From Pseudescherichia vulneris NBRC 102420 (lineage in GTDB: Bacteria; Pseudomonadota; Gammaproteobacteria; Enterobacterales; Enterobacteriaceae): a stretch of 64,000 nucleotides of DNA. The notes beneath the pieces are model-generated. The model searched no databases and had not been told where the DNA came from. It saw nothing but the letters and a program-made list of their open reading frames with translations. The stretch covers positions 62,001 through 126,000 of the forward strand of contig NZ_BBMZ01000008.1 in NCBI RefSeq assembly GCF_000759795.1, written 5' to 3'. Position numbers and translations under genes: made by a program. Positions 22,982 to 35,797 of the stretch are shown in pieces (positions within the stretch are counted from its first letter, which is position 1; each line of letters opens with the position of its first letter).

Positions 22982-23617
22982 ATGTTTAAACGACTGTTAA
23001 TGATTGCCGTACTGGCTATTGCTCCGCTGACGGCAGCCACCGCCGCCGACCAGAGCAACCCGTACACGCTGATGCAGGAAGCGGCGAAAAAGACCTTCGA
23101 TCGCCTTAAAACCGAGCAGCCGAAAATCCGCGCTAACCCGGATTACCTGCGTGAGGTGGTCGATCAAGAACTGCTGCCCTACGTGCAGGTGAAATACGCT
23201 GGCGCTCTGGTGCTGGGCCGCTACTACAAAGAGGCGACCCCTGCTCAGCGTGATGCCTACTTTGCCGCCTTCCGTGAGTACCTGAAGCAGGCCTACGGCC
23301 AGGCGCTGGCGATGTATAACGGCCAGACCTACCAGATTGCGCCGGAGCAGCCGCTGGGTAACGCCACCATCGTGCCGATCCGCGTCACCATTAACGATCC
23401 AAATGGCCGTCCGCCGGTACGCCTCGACTTCCAGTGGCGTAAAAACAGCCAGACCGGCAACTGGCAGGCCTATGACATGATTGCCGAAGGCATCAGCATG
23501 ATCACCACTAAACAGAACGAGTGGAGCGACCTGCTGCGTACCAAAGGCATTGACGGTCTGACCGCACAGCTGAAATCGATCTCCCAGCAGAAAATCACCC
23601 TGGACGAGAAGAAATAA
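22982..23617 (+). CDS. mlaC: Periplasmic phospholipid-binding protein MlaC
   Basis: The periplasmic shuttle that carries phospholipid between the outer-membrane MlaA-porin complex and MlaFEDB. A signal peptide ends near TAATAAD (about residue 21). The mature part is the Tgt2/MlaC fold. It has 211 residues, as in E. coli, and its stop overlaps the mlaB start (AATAATGG). Confidence 0.97.
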   Translation: MFKRLLMIAVLAIAPLTAATAADQSNPYTLMQEAAKKTFDRLKTEQPKIRANPDYLREVVDQELLPYVQVKYAGALVLGRYYKEATPAQRDAYFAAFREYLKQAYGQALAMYNGQTYQIAPEQPLGNATIVPIRVTINDPNGRPPVRLDFQWRKNSQTGNWQAYDMIAEGISMITTKQNEWSDLLRTKGIDGLTAQLKSISQQKITLDEKK

Positions 23618-23910
23618 TGGCTGACCAGCTTCGCTGGACGCGCGATGGCGAGCGGCTGGCTCTCCAGGGAGAGCTGGACCAGGACGTGCTGAACGAACTG
23701 TGGGAGGCGAGGGCGCAGGCGCTGAACGGCGTTGACGTCATCGACCTCACCGGGGTGGCCCGCGTTGATACCGCCGGGGTGGCCCTGCTGGTTCACCTGG
23801 TGGCCTTTGCCCGCAAACAGGGGCGTGAGGTGATGCTTGAGGGCGTCAGCGATAAGGTCCGAACCCTGGCGCAGCTCTATAACCTGCCTGCCGACGCGCT
23901 GCCACACTAA
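23617..23910 (+). CDS. mlaB: STAS-domain protein MlaB
   Basis: The cytoplasmic STAS subunit that binds MlaF and is needed for assembly and activity of the ABC complex. At 97 residues it is as in E. coli; the VDTAGVALLVHL segment is the STAS core helix with its conserved Thr. It is the last gene before a clear terminator. Confidence 0.96.
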   Translation: MADQLRWTRDGERLALQGELDQDVLNELWEARAQALNGVDVIDLTGVARVDTAGVALLVHLVAFARKQGREVMLEGVSDKVRTLAQLYNLPADALPH

Positions 23911-23935
23911 TATTTTCAGTACGTTACTACTCATA

Positions 23936-23965
23936 GCCTCGCTTGATTGATAAGCGAGGCTTTTT
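23936..23965 (+). terminator. mla operon terminator
   Basis: A 9-bp perfect stem (GCCTCGCTT with AAGCGAGGC) is followed by five Ts, 25 bases after mlaB. Confidence 0.88.
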
Positions 23966-24035
23966 GCTTATTTAAGACAGCGCCACTTTCCTCTAAGATG
24001 TTGGACTGTTTTCACTACCAGATGAATTAAAGCCC

Positions 24036-24290
24036 ATGGAAAATCATGAAATCCAGACCGTGCTGATGAACGCACTCTCCCTGCAGGAAGCCCACGTTAG
24101 CGGCGATGGCAGTCACTTTCAGGTTATTGCGGTGGGTGAAATTTTTGCCGACATGAGTCGCGTGAAGAAGCAGCAGGCCGTCTATGCGCCGCTGATGGAG
24201 TACATTGCGGACAACCGCATCCATGCCCTGTCGATCAAAGCCTATACGCCCGCTGAGTGGGCGCGCGATCGCAAACTTAACGGTTTTTGA
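24036..24290 (+). CDS. ibaG: Acid stress protein IbaG (BolA family)
   Basis: A small BolA-family protein that partners monothiol glutaredoxin Grx4 in iron-sulfur handling and is linked to acid stress in E. coli. The 84 residues match YrbA/IbaG, with the conserved [14 protein letters not shown] and [12 protein letters not shown] segments. It lies 53 bases upstream of murA and is probably cotranscribed with it. Confidence 0.95.
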   Translation: MENHEIQTVLMNALSLQEAHVSGDGSHFQVIAVGEIFADMSRVKKQQAVYAPLMEYIADNRIHALSIKAYTPAEWARDRKLNGF

Positions 24291-24343
24291 GCTGGCGGTC
24301 AGTGACCGACAGTACGTATGAATTCTTAACAGAGAAGAGATGA

Positions 24344-25603
<1,260 letters not shown>

Positions 25604-25620
25604 GGCTTAATGGAAGGCAG

Positions 25621-25645
25621 CCCCCTTACCAGAAGGAGAAGGGGG
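25621..25645. terminator. Possible hairpin between murA and sfsB
   Basis: CCCCCTT pairs with AAGGGGG across an 11-base loop, between the convergent murA and sfsB stops. No T tract follows on either strand, so it is a weak terminator candidate. Confidence 0.35.
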
Positions 25646-25667
25646 TTGGCTTGCCGGGTTAGCGATT

Positions 25668-25952
25668 TTATGCTTTAGAATGTCTCCGTCTATCCTTGCG
25701 GATCAGCTTAGAGCGGTCGATAAACTCATGGGTAATCGGATCGTGATAGCGCGACGGCCAGATGACCCACGGTTCCGTCCCAATCGCCCTGGCGATGATC
25801 ATCTCCCCCTTCGGCCACGGACGCGTCAGCACGTTAGCCAGCGTCGATGAGCTCAGGCCACTTCTACGCGACTCTGCCGCCATCGACGTCCCTCTCTTGC
25901 GTAATGCAGCAATGATATCGGCTGGGTGCCAGTCAATCAGTTTCTGTTCCAT
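25668..25952 (-). CDS. sfsB: Sugar fermentation stimulation protein B (Ner-like regulator)
   Basis: A Ner/Nlp family DNA-binding protein; E. coli SfsB (Nlp) affects maltose gene expression. The ESRRSGLSSSTLANVLTRPW region is the helix-turn-helix and WVIWPSRYHD is typical of Ner proteins. The ATG at 25952 (MEQKLIDWHPADI) follows GGGAGGAAA and gives 94 residues, against 92 in E. coli; the frame extended upstream is not supported. Confidence 0.9.
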   Translation of the reverse strand: MEQKLIDWHPADIIAALRKRGTSMAAESRRSGLSSSTLANVLTRPWPKGEMIIARAIGTEPWVIWPSRYHDPITHEFIDRSKLIRKDRRRHSKA

Positions 25953-26164
25953 TTTTCCTCCCTGTGATTGCGATAAGCACTGCGCTAAAACGGTGCGCGG
26001 ATCTATCATATCGCTAAGGGAGCTTATGCTCTAATAAGTTCTTATAAAAAGGGCGTGATTTAGGAATTTGCCAGGAGTAATCCCATGGCGTTACTGGGTT
26101 TTGTAGGATCTGATTATTGGAGCTTTTTGGAGTGTTCCCGCGCCGCGACGCGGGAGTGTAGGGA

Positions 26165-27136
26165 TCAGCGATCGCGCTGAACGGCGATATGCGCCAGGCC
26201 AATCAGCGCCTCACGCCAGGGTGAATCCGGCAATGCCTGAAGCGCGGCAATGGCTTTGTCCGCCTCCTCTTCCGCCCGCTGCCGCGTCCACTCCAGCGAA
26301 CCACAGGCGGCCATCGCCTCCAGGACCGGAGTTAACAGGTGGCGGCCGTTGCCCTGCTCAATGGCTTCACGGATCATCTGCGCCTGCTCTGGCGTACCGT
26401 GACGCATGGCATGCAGCAGCGGCAGGGTAGGTTTACCTTCGTTGAGATCGTCGCCCACGTTTTTACCCAGCGTCTCGCCATCGGCGCTGTAGTCCAGCAG
26501 GTCGTCGATAAGCTGGAAGGCGGTCCCCAGATAGCGGCCATAATCCTGTAGCCCCTTCTCCTGTGCTTCACTACAGCCTGCCAGTATGCCTGAGCACTGG
26601 GCAGCCGCCTCGAACAGACGAGCCGTTTTGCTGTAGATGACCCGCATGTAGTTCTCTTCGGTAATATTAGGGTCGTTCACGTTCATCAGCTGAAGCACTT
26701 CACCTTCAGCGATCACGTTTACCGCTTCCGACATCACCGCCAGCACCTTGAGCGAGCCGAGGCTGGTCATCATCTGGAAGGAGCGGGTATAGATAAAATC
26801 CCCTACCAGCACGCTGGCTGCGTTGCCAAACGCGGCGTTAGCGGTGGCTTTGCCCCGGCGCATATCGGATTCATCCACCACGTCGTCATGCAGCAGCGTC
26901 GCGGTATGAATAAATTCAATTAGCGCCGCGATAGTAACGTGATCATTTCCCTCATAGCCGACGGCGCGTGCGGCCAGCACGGCGATCATCGGACGGATAC
27001 GTTTGCCGCCGCCGCTGACAATGTAATACCCCAACTGATTGATCAGCTGTACGTCCGAGTCGAGCTGTTGCAGTATTGTCGCATTGACACCCGCCATATC
27101 TTGCGCGGTTAACTCATTGATTTTTTCTAAATTCAT
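26165..27136 (-). CDS. ispB: Octaprenyl diphosphate synthase
   Basis: An essential trans-prenyltransferase that makes the C40 side chain of ubiquinone and menaquinone. The two aspartate-rich motifs LLHDDVVDESD and LIDDLLDYSAD are present. The start MNLEKINELTAQDM at 27136 matches the E. coli enzyme (323 residues). Eleven more codons upstream are in frame but not supported by the family. It is transcribed divergently from rplU. Confidence 0.96.
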   Translation of the reverse strand: MNLEKINELTAQDMAGVNATILQQLDSDVQLINQLGYYIVSGGGKRIRPMIAVLAARAVGYEGNDHVTIAALIEFIHTATLLHDDVVDESDMRRGKATANAAFGNAASVLVGDFIYTRSFQMMTSLGSLKVLAVMSEAVNVIAEGEVLQLMNVNDPNITEENYMRVIYSKTARLFEAAAQCSGILAGCSEAQEKGLQDYGRYLGTAFQLIDDLLDYSADGETLGKNVGDDLNEGKPTLPLLHAMRHGTPEQAQMIREAIEQGNGRHLLTPVLEAMAACGSLEWTRQRAEEEADKAIAALQALPDSPWREALIGLAHIAVQRDR

Positions 27137-27295
27137 CGCAAAAGCCGGGCTTAAAGTCCTGTTTATCACCTGTCAAAATGGGATAACAAAGGGTTACGGG
27201 TTAGCTATAGTATCGTTGATTGTACTGAAAAAACGCGCCAGATAAACGTTACCATACACGTTGTGTTTTTTTTCTTCGTCTATTGACGATCGCTC

Positions 27296-27324
27296 TTGTC
27301 AAAGCCTCACGTTTTGCGTAATAT
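27296..27324 (+). promoter_or_regulatory. rplU-rpmA sigma-70 promoter
   Basis: TTGTCA (27296-27301), 17-base spacer, TAATAT (27319-27324), followed by a leader of about 65 bases before rplU. The leader contains paired GCGCAC (27350) and GTGCGC (27375) arms. Confidence 0.7.
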
Positions 27325-27360
27325 TCGCGCCCTATTGTGAATATTTATAGCGCACTCTGA

Positions 27361-27708
<348 letters not shown>

Positions 27709-27728
27709 GACTAGGGGAGCAGATTTAA

Positions 27729-27986
<258 letters not shown>

Positions 27987-28013
27987 GTTTTTCGCGTCCC
28001 GGTAACGGATGAA

Positions 28014-28041
28014 AGCCCCGCAACACGTTGCGGGGCTTTTT
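28014..28041 (+). terminator. rpmA terminator (partial read-through likely)
   Basis: An 11-bp perfect stem (AGCCCCGCAAC with GTTGCGGGGCT) with a 2-base loop and a run of Ts. In E. coli transcription continues past this point into yhbE-obgE, so it may act as an attenuator. Confidence 0.85.
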
Positions 28042-28082
28042 ACATTCGACGTCCGGAAAATCTCTTGTAGGGAATACGGGCA

Positions 28083-29048
28083 ATGAAGCAGCAGGCAGGC
28101 ATTGGGATCCTTTTGGCGCTAACGACAGCCATGTGCTGGGGCGCATTGCCCATTGCCATGAAGCAGGTGCTGGAGGTGATGGAACCGCCCACAATCGTGT
28201 TCTATCGCTTTTTAATGGCCGCAATAGGCCTTGGTTCGATTCTGGCTATCAAGGGCAAACTGCCGCCGATGCGCATTTTCCGCCAACGCCGCTGGCTGAT
28301 GTTGCTGGCTATTGCCACCGGGGGTCTGTTCGGGAATTTCATTCTCTTCAGCTCTTCCCTACAATATTTGACCCCGACGGCCTCACAGGTGATTGGACAG
28401 CTTTCACCGGTGGGCATGATGGTGGCTAGCGTATTTATCCTGAAGGAGAAAATGCGCGGTACCCAGGTCATTGGGGCAGTAATGCTGCTTTGCGGGCTGG
28501 TGATGTTTTTCAACACCAGCTTGATAGAGATCTTTACCCGACTCACTGATTACACCTGGGGTGTGATTTTCGGCGTTAGCGCCGCCGCGGTTTGGGTGAG
28601 CTATGGGGTCGCGCAAAAGGTATTATTACGCCGGTTGGCCTCGCAGCAGATCCTCTTTTTGCTGTACACTTTATGCACAATAGCGTTGCTGCCGCTGGCA
28701 GAGCCTGCCACGATAGCGCAGCTTAGCCACTGGCAGTTGGCTTGTCTGATCTTCTGCGGCCTTAATACGCTGGTAGGCTATGGCGCGCTCGCCGAGGCGA
28801 TGGCGCGCTGGCAGGCGGCGCAGGTGAGCGCGTTAATTACGCTGACCCCGCTGTTTACGCTGTTGTTTTCAGATTTATTATCACAGGCCTGGCCCGATGT
28901 TTTCGCCAGACCGATGTTAAACCTTTTAGGTTATCTCGGTGCGTTTGTCGTGGTTGCGGGCGCTATGTATTCCGCCATAGGCCACCGCCTCTGGGGACGC
29001 TGGCGCAAGCGTGAAGTGATTGTCACTTTACCCCGCTCAGGCGAATGA
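28083..29048 (+). CDS. yhbE: EamA-family inner-membrane transporter YhbE
   Basis: A drug/metabolite transporter superfamily protein with about ten hydrophobic segments arranged as two EamA repeats. The substrate is unknown in E. coli. The 321 residues equal E. coli YhbE. It sits between rpmA and obgE in the conserved order and ends 15 bases before obgE. Confidence 0.94.
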   Translation: MKQQAGIGILLALTTAMCWGALPIAMKQVLEVMEPPTIVFYRFLMAAIGLGSILAIKGKLPPMRIFRQRRWLMLLAIATGGLFGNFILFSSSLQYLTPTASQVIGQLSPVGMMVASVFILKEKMRGTQVIGAVMLLCGLVMFFNTSLIEIFTRLTDYTWGVIFGVSAAAVWVSYGVAQKVLLRRLASQQILFLLYTLCTIALLPLAEPATIAQLSHWQLACLIFCGLNTLVGYGALAEAMARWQAAQVSALITLTPLFTLLFSDLLSQAWPDVFARPMLNLLGYLGAFVVVAGAMYSAIGHRLWGRWRKREVIVTLPRSGE

Positions 29049-30233
<1,185 letters not shown>

Positions 30234-30246
30234 TCCAGTAAAAATG

Positions 30247-30275
30247 AAAAACCCCGGCCATGAGCCGGGGTTTTT
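30247..30275. terminator. Bidirectional terminator between obgE and dacB
   Basis: ACCCCGGC pairs with GCCGGGGT (30251-30258 with 30264-30271). It is flanked by A and T runs on both sides, so it can stop transcription from obgE (+) and dacB (-). Confidence 0.88.
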
Positions 30276-30294
30276 GTTGGTTCACGTCGGCGAA

Positions 30295-31728
30295 TTAATT
30301 ATTCTGGTAAACGTCTTTGTACAACCGGCTCTCGAAGCGCACCAGCGGGATACGGCGGTTACGCTGATCGGCAGGCTCTACCGCATAGCCAGAGAGATAC
30401 TGCACAAACGCCATGCGCTGGCCACTGGCAGTAGTGATAAAGCCCGCCAGGTTATATACCCCCTGTAGAGAGCCTGTCTTCGCCGATACCTTGCCGTCCA
30501 CGCCTGCCGCATGCAGACCGGCGCGGTACTGTAGCGAGCCGTCATAGCCCGCCAGCGGCAGCATCGAGATGAAGTTCAGTTCGGTATCATGCTGGGCGAT
30601 ATATTGCAGCACCTGCATCATGGTAGCGGGAGAGATCAGGTTATGGCGCGACAGGCCGGAGCCATCCACCACGATGCTGTTACCCAGCTCGACGCCCGCC
30701 TGCTGGCGCAGGATCTGCCGCACGGCATCCGCCCCCGCACGCCACGTGCCCGGCACGCCAAAGCGCGCATGGCCGATGGTGCGAAACACGGTGTCGGCGA
30801 TCATGTTGTCTGACTTTTTCAGCATAATCTTCAAGAGATCGTGCAGCGGCGCGGACTGTTTGCTGGCAATCACCGTTCCCGGCTCGTTAACCAGCGTCTG
30901 GCGCAGCAGCGTCCCGCTATAGGTAATGCCGGCCTGTTTAAGCTCATCCTTCAGCACCGCCCCGGCGTAGCTCGCCCCGTCCTGTATCGCAAAGGCCAGC
31001 GGCAGCGGATCGGCGCGCTGGGTCAGGCAGCCGGTCAGCGTAAAGCGGTTGAGATCGCCCGGGACGACGTCCAGTTCGCAGTACTGGGCATCAGGAGAGC
31101 CTTTCGCCAGCGTGCGCACCTGGCTGAACATGGTGACAGGGTAGTAGGAGGCGATGCGGATAAACGCCAGATCGTTCGCTTTCTGGGCGCTGTAGAGCGA
31201 CACCGAGAAGCAGTTACGATCGATAATCGCGGCGGCGGGCGGCGCACTGAAGCACTGGGTCATGTCATTCCACGGCCAGCCGGGGGCTTTGTCATGACTG
31301 GCAAACACCGAGGTGTCGATCAGCACATTGCCCTCAATCTGCTGGACGCCAGATTTCTTCAGCACCGCCACCATATTGCGGATATCCTGACGTTTTAGCG
31401 TCGGATCGCCGCCAAATCGCGCCACCAAATCCCCTTTTAGCACCCCGTTCGCAACGCTGCCTTTACTCTCAAGCGTGGTGGTAAAACGGAAATCTGGCCC
31501 TAGCTGCAGCAGGGCGGCCAGCGCGGTGATCACCTTTTGGGTACTGGCGGGCAGGGCCATCTGCTGACTGTGGTAATCAATATCGGGAGCCTGAGCGCCG
31601 ACCTTCTGCACCATCAGGGCGAGGTTTGCGCCAGCAGGGAGCTGGTTAATGTACTCATCAACGTTCGCGGCCTGCACATTCAACGCTATACTGGTGGTCA
31701 ATCCGATGACATATCTGGAAAATCGCAT
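30295..31728 (-). CDS. dacB: D-alanyl-D-alanine carboxypeptidase/endopeptidase PBP4
   Basis: A periplasmic class C low-molecular-mass penicillin-binding protein that trims stem peptides and cleaves cross-links. A signal peptide ends near VQAANV (about residue 20). The active-site motifs are SxxK with Ser62 (ASTQK), SDN at about 306, and KTG (SAKTGSL) near the C-terminus. It has 477 residues, as in E. coli, and is transcribed divergently from greA. Confidence 0.97.
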   Translation of the reverse strand: MRFSRYVIGLTTSIALNVQAANVDEYINQLPAGANLALMVQKVGAQAPDIDYHSQQMALPASTQKVITALAALLQLGPDFRFTTTLESKGSVANGVLKGDLVARFGGDPTLKRQDIRNMVAVLKKSGVQQIEGNVLIDTSVFASHDKAPGWPWNDMTQCFSAPPAAAIIDRNCFSVSLYSAQKANDLAFIRIASYYPVTMFSQVRTLAKGSPDAQYCELDVVPGDLNRFTLTGCLTQRADPLPLAFAIQDGASYAGAVLKDELKQAGITYSGTLLRQTLVNEPGTVIASKQSAPLHDLLKIMLKKSDNMIADTVFRTIGHARFGVPGTWRAGADAVRQILRQQAGVELGNSIVVDGSGLSRHNLISPATMMQVLQYIAQHDTELNFISMLPLAGYDGSLQYRAGLHAAGVDGKVSAKTGSLQGVYNLAGFITTASGQRMAFVQYLSGYAVEPADQRNRRIPLVRFESRLYKDVYQNN

Positions 31729-31848
31729 AATCTCGCGCTAGAAACCTGGAAACAGGCCGTCATACTACGGTGCATCGCACCGGAAAGTAAACGATGACCC
31801 ATAAGGAACTTCCGGGTAAAATGCGTATCAAATTGAAAAATTGCTGCT

Positions 31849-31881
31849 GACCTGGAGCTTTGTCTCCGGGTCGGTTTTCTT
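31849..31881 (+). ncRNA. GraL-like leader terminator upstream of greA
   Basis: A 9-bp stem (31849-31857 with 31864-31872, one G-U pair) followed by a T-rich run sits about 95 bases before greA. In E. coli the greA leader yields the short GraL RNAs ending at such an internal terminator. Position and structure fit; the 5' end of the RNA cannot be seen, so only the terminator is delimited. Confidence 0.6.
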
Positions 31882-31975
31882 TTTGCTTTTGGCCCCCTCT
31901 TTTGCGCGGTATGCAGGGGCAAAGCTACCGGGGCGGGGCCACCGCTCCCTACAGGAATGTTTAAGAGGTATAACA

Positions 31976-32452
31976 ATGCAAGCTATTCCGATGACCTTAC
32001 GTGGTGCTGAAAAATTACGCGAAGAGCTGGATTTTCTGAAATCCGTGCGTCGTCCTGAAATCATCGCTGCGATTGCCGATGCCCGCGAGCACGGCGACCT
32101 GAAAGAGAACGCCGAGTACCATGCCGCCCGTGAGCAGCAGGGGTTCTGTGAAGGCCGCATCAAAGACATTGAGGCCAAGCTCTCCAATGCGCAGGTGATC
32201 GACATCACAAAAATGCCCAACAATGGTCGCGTAATTTTTGGCTCAACCGTTACCGTGCTGAATCTCGATAACGATGAAGAGCAGACCTACCGCATCGTGG
32301 GTGATGATGAGGCCGATTTTAAGCAGAATCTGATCTCCGTAAACTCGCCGATTGCGCGTGGACTGGTGGGGAAAGAGCAGGACGATGTGGTCGTTATCCG
32401 CACCCCGGGTGGCGAAGTGGAGTATGAGATCCTCAAGGTAGAATATCTTTAA
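31976..32452 (+). CDS. greA: Transcription elongation factor GreA
   Basis: Rescues backtracked RNA polymerase by stimulating transcript cleavage. The N-terminal coiled coil carries the acidic tip ([16 protein letters not shown]) and the C-terminal domain is FKBP-like. The ATG at 31976, after AAGAGGT, gives 158 residues as in E. coli; the longer upstream frame is the leader. Confidence 0.98.
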   Translation: MQAIPMTLRGAEKLREELDFLKSVRRPEIIAAIADAREHGDLKENAEYHAAREQQGFCEGRIKDIEAKLSNAQVIDITKMPNNGRVIFGSTVTVLNLDNDEEQTYRIVGDDEADFKQNLISVNSPIARGLVGKEQDDVVVIRTPGGEVEYEILKVEYL

Positions 32453-32495
32453 TTACGCGCCGACCTGTAATATGTTGACGTAATGTAAAGATAAG

Positions 32496-32520
32496 AAAAA
32501 GGCCGCATAGCGGCCTTTTA
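32496..32520. terminator. Bidirectional terminator after greA
   Basis: AAAAAGGCCGC pairs with GCGGCCTTTT around a short loop, between the convergent greA and yhbY stops, with A/T runs suited to both strands. Confidence 0.85.
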
Positions 32521-32606
32521 ACAACGTCAAGAGCGTGGCATTTTGCTTGTCAGCTTGCGGAAAACCCCTCGTTTTACACAGATTTTGTGTTCTATCCAGG
32601 ATATTC

Positions 32607-32900
32607 TTAGCGTGGCAGCGAAATTTTACGCTCCTTCGATGGGCGGTACAGCACCAGCGTTTTACCGATGACCTGTACGTTAGAGGCGCCGGTTTCACGA
32701 ACAATCGCTTCCACGATCAGCGTTTTAGTTTCGCGGTCTTCGGTAGCGATCTTGACCTTGATAAGCTCATGGTGCTCTAGCGCTTGTTCAATCTCGGCCA
32801 GTACCCCTTCGGTCAAACCATTGTTGCCAAGCATAACTACCGGCTTGAGCGGATGTGCCAGACCTTTAAGGTGCTGTTTTTGTTTAGTACTCAGATTCAT
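32607..32900 (-). CDS. yhbY: Ribosome assembly RNA-binding protein YhbY
   Basis: A CRM-domain RNA-binding protein associated with pre-50S particles. The LKPVVMLGNNGLTEGV segment is the CRM GxxG-type signature. The start MNLSTKQKQHLKGLAH at 32900 gives 97 residues as in E. coli; 13 further in-frame codons are not supported. It is divergent from rlmE. Confidence 0.95.
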   Translation of the reverse strand: MNLSTKQKQHLKGLAHPLKPVVMLGNNGLTEGVLAEIEQALEHHELIKVKIATEDRETKTLIVEAIVRETGASNVQVIGKTLVLYRPSKERKISLPR

Positions 32901-33026
32901 CGTATATTTTTGCTTACGTTGGGATTGAAAACGGTTCATTCTACCGCCATCTCCAGTGTATCGCCAAATCGGCTGTGCTGATAGTTGATAGCCTGCTACT
33001 CACGATGAACAACGTTGGAAATAGAG

Positions 33027-33653
33027 ATGACAGGTAAAAAGCGTTCTGCCAGCTCAAGCCGCTGGCTTCAGGAACACTTTAGCGATAAATATGTGCAGCA
33101 GGCGCAGAAAAAAGGGTTACGTTCCCGCGCCTGGTTTAAACTTGATGAAATACAGCAAAGTGACAAGCTTTTTAAGCCAGGCATGACGGTTGTCGACTTG
33201 GGAGCCGCGCCGGGTGGCTGGTCACAGTATGTGGTCACGCAGATCGGCGGCAAAGGGCGGATCATCGCATGCGATCTTCTTCCTATGGATCCCATCGTTG
33301 GTGTCGACTTCCTGCAAGGCGATTTTCGTGATGAATTAGTGGTCAAGGCGCTGTTGGAACGCGTCGGCGACGAAAAAGTTCAGGTGGTCATGTCCGACAT
33401 GGCCCCCAACATGAGCGGAACACCGGCAGTGGATATCCCCCGCGCCATGTATCTGGTGGAGCTGGCGCTGCAGATGTGCCGCGACGTTCTCGCACCGGGC
33501 GGAAATTTTGTTGTGAAGGTGTTTCAGGGCGAAGGTTTTGATGAGTATCTAAGAGAAATTCGCTCTCTGTTTACGAAGGTAAAAGTGCGTAAACCTGACT
33601 CTTCGCGTGCGCGTTCACGTGAAGTGTACATTGTAGCGACCGGGCGAAAATGA
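33027..33653 (+). CDS. rlmE: 23S rRNA 2'-O-ribose U2552 methyltransferase RlmE
   Basis: A heat-shock SAM methyltransferase (RrmJ/FtsJ) that modifies U2552 in the A loop of 23S rRNA during late 50S assembly. The SAM site [13 protein letters not shown] and the catalytic tetrad residues (including Asp in SDMAPNMSG and Lys in VVKVFQG) are present. The ATG at 33027 is preferred over a TTG at 33015. It has 208 residues, one fewer than E. coli, and precedes ftsH by 102 bases. Confidence 0.97.
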   Translation: MTGKKRSASSSRWLQEHFSDKYVQQAQKKGLRSRAWFKLDEIQQSDKLFKPGMTVVDLGAAPGGWSQYVVTQIGGKGRIIACDLLPMDPIVGVDFLQGDFRDELVVKALLERVGDEKVQVVMSDMAPNMSGTPAVDIPRAMYLVELALQMCRDVLAPGGNFVVKVFQGEGFDEYLREIRSLFTKVKVRKPDSSRARSREVYIVATGRK

Positions 33654-33755
33654 TAAACCGTTGATATCAAACCCAGGTTTGAAGGAGACGGGATACAGAG
33701 TATCCTGACGCTGTTTTTAACACAGTTGTAATATGAGGTTAATCCCTTGAGTGAC

Positions 33756-35666
33756 ATGGCGAAAAACCTAATACTCTGGCTGGTCATTGCCGTTGTGCTG
33801 ATGTCAGTATTCCAGAGCTTTGGGCCCAGCGAGTCGAACGGGCGTAAGGTGGATTACTCTACCTTCCTGCAAGAGGTCAATCAGGACCAGGTTCGCGAAG
33901 CGCGTATCAACGGACGTGAGATCAACGTTACCAAGAAAGATAGTAACCGTTACACGACTTACATCCCGGTTAACGATCCGAAACTGCTTGATAACCTGCT
34001 GACGAAAAACGTCAAAGTAGTTGGCGAGCCGCCGGAAGAGCCAAGCCTGCTGGCTTCAATCTTCATTTCGTGGTTCCCGATGCTGCTGTTAATCGGCGTC
34101 TGGATATTCTTTATGCGCCAGATGCAGGGCGGCGGTGGCAAAGGTGCCATGTCGTTCGGCAAGAGCAAGGCGCGTATGCTGACCGAAGATCAGATCAAAA
34201 CCACCTTTGCTGACGTTGCCGGCTGCGACGAAGCCAAAGAAGAGGTGGGTGAGCTGGTTGAATACCTGCGTGAACCGAGCCGCTTCCAGAAGCTGGGCGG
34301 TAAGATCCCGAAAGGCGTCTTAATGGTGGGTCCTCCGGGTACCGGTAAAACCCTGCTGGCAAAAGCGATTGCCGGTGAAGCGAAGGTTCCCTTCTTTACC
34401 ATTTCCGGCTCAGACTTCGTGGAAATGTTCGTGGGTGTTGGTGCATCTCGTGTGCGTGACATGTTCGAGCAGGCCAAGAAAGCCGCGCCGTGCATCATCT
34501 TTATCGATGAGATCGACGCCGTGGGCCGCCAGCGTGGCGCAGGCCTGGGTGGTGGTCATGATGAACGTGAGCAGACCCTGAACCAGATGCTGGTTGAGAT
34601 GGACGGCTTTGAAGGCAACGAAGGCATTATCGTGATCGCCGCGACCAACCGTCCGGACGTGCTTGACCCGGCGCTGCTGCGTCCAGGCCGTTTCGACCGT
34701 CAGGTTGTGGTCGGTCTGCCAGACGTGCGTGGCCGTGAGCAGATCCTGAAGGTGCATATGCGTCGCGTACCGCTGGCGCCGGATATCGATGCGGCAATCA
34801 TTGCCCGCGGTACCCCAGGCTTCTCCGGTGCGGATCTCGCTAACCTGGTCAACGAAGCGGCACTGTTTGCTGCCCGTGGCAACAAACGCGTTGTCTCCAT
34901 GGTTGAGTTTGAGAAAGCGAAAGACAAGATCATGATGGGTGCGGAACGTCGCTCCATGGTGATGACCGAAGCGCAGAAAGAGTCCACCGCGTATCACGAA
35001 GCGGGCCACGCGATCATCGGTCGCCTGGTGCCGGAACACGATCCGGTACACAAAGTGACGATTATTCCGCGTGGTCGTGCGCTGGGTGTAACCTTCTTCC
35101 TGCCTGAAGGCGATGCGATTAGCGCCAGCCGTCAGAAACTGGAAAGTCAGATCTCCACGCTGTATGGCGGTCGTCTGGCGGAAGAGATCATCTACGGCGT
35201 TGAACATGTTTCTACCGGTGCGTCCAACGACATTAAAGTGGCGACTAACCTGGCACGTAACATGGTCACCCAGTGGGGCTTCTCCGACAAACTCGGTCCG
35301 CTGCTCTATGCAGAGGAAGAGGGTGAGGTGTTCCTGGGTCGTAGCGTAGCGAAAGCGAAACACATGTCCGATGAAACGGCACGTATTATCGACCAGGAAG
35401 TGAAATTACTGATTGAGCGTAACTACAACCGCGCTCGTCAGATCCTGAACGATAACATGGACATCCTGCATTCAATGAAAGATGCGCTCATGAAATATGA
35501 GACCATTGATGCGCCGCAGATTGATGACCTGATGGCCCGTCGCGATGTGCGTCCGCCAGCGGGCTGGGAAGATCCAGGCTCAAACAGCTCTGACAGCAAT
35601 GGCACGCCGCGTGCGCCGCGTCCAGTTGATGAACCGCGTACGCCAAATCCAGGCAACACGATGTAA
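33756..35666 (+). CDS. ftsH: ATP-dependent zinc metalloprotease FtsH
   Basis: A hexameric membrane AAA+ protease that degrades LpxC, RpoH and damaged membrane proteins. Two transmembrane segments (about 5-24 and 100-120) flank a periplasmic domain; then Walker A GPPGTGKT, Walker B FIDEIDA, the SRH and the zinc site HEAGH. The start MAKNLILWL at 33756 is the E. coli-type start; an in-frame TTG at 33747 is the alternative. The protein stops after NPGNTM, whereas E. coli continues with SEQLGDK. An in-frame remnant reading EQFGDK follows the stop at 35682-35699. Confidence 0.97.
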   Translation: MAKNLILWLVIAVVLMSVFQSFGPSESNGRKVDYSTFLQEVNQDQVREARINGREINVTKKDSNRYTTYIPVNDPKLLDNLLTKNVKVVGEPPEEPSLLASIFISWFPMLLLIGVWIFFMRQMQGGGGKGAMSFGKSKARMLTEDQIKTTFADVAGCDEAKEEVGELVEYLREPSRFQKLGGKIPKGVLMVGPPGTGKTLLAKAIAGEAKVPFFTISGSDFVEMFVGVGASRVRDMFEQAKKAAPCIIFIDEIDAVGRQRGAGLGGGHDEREQTLNQMLVEMDGFEGNEGIIVIAATNRPDVLDPALLRPGRFDRQVVVGLPDVRGREQILKVHMRRVPLAPDIDAAIIARGTPGFSGADLANLVNEAALFAARGNKRVVSMVEFEKAKDKIMMGAERRSMVMTEAQKESTAYHEAGHAIIGRLVPEHDPVHKVTIIPRGRALGVTFFLPEGDAISASRQKLESQISTLYGGRLAEEIIYGVEHVSTGASNDIKVATNLARNMVTQWGFSDKLGPLLYAEEEGEVFLGRSVAKAKHMSDETARIIDQEVKLLIERNYNRARQILNDNMDILHSMKDALMKYETIDAPQIDDLMARRDVRPPAGWEDPGSNSSDSNGTPRAPRPVDEPRTPNPGNTM

Positions 35667-35732
35667 GTCTGGTTTGGCGCTGAGCAGTTTGGCGACAAAT
35701 ACGCTCATGCGGCATCTGCGTTAGCACTATTT

Positions 35733-35762
35733 AAAACCCCGGGGCGTGCTCCGGGGTTTTTT
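35733..35762 (+). terminator. ftsH terminator
   Basis: AAAACCCCGG (35733-35742) pairs with CCGGGGTTTT (35751-35760), followed by more Ts, 67 bases after the ftsH stop. Confidence 0.88.
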
Positions 35763-35797
35763 CTTATCTATCACCCACACAGTACAAGGGATGCTCT

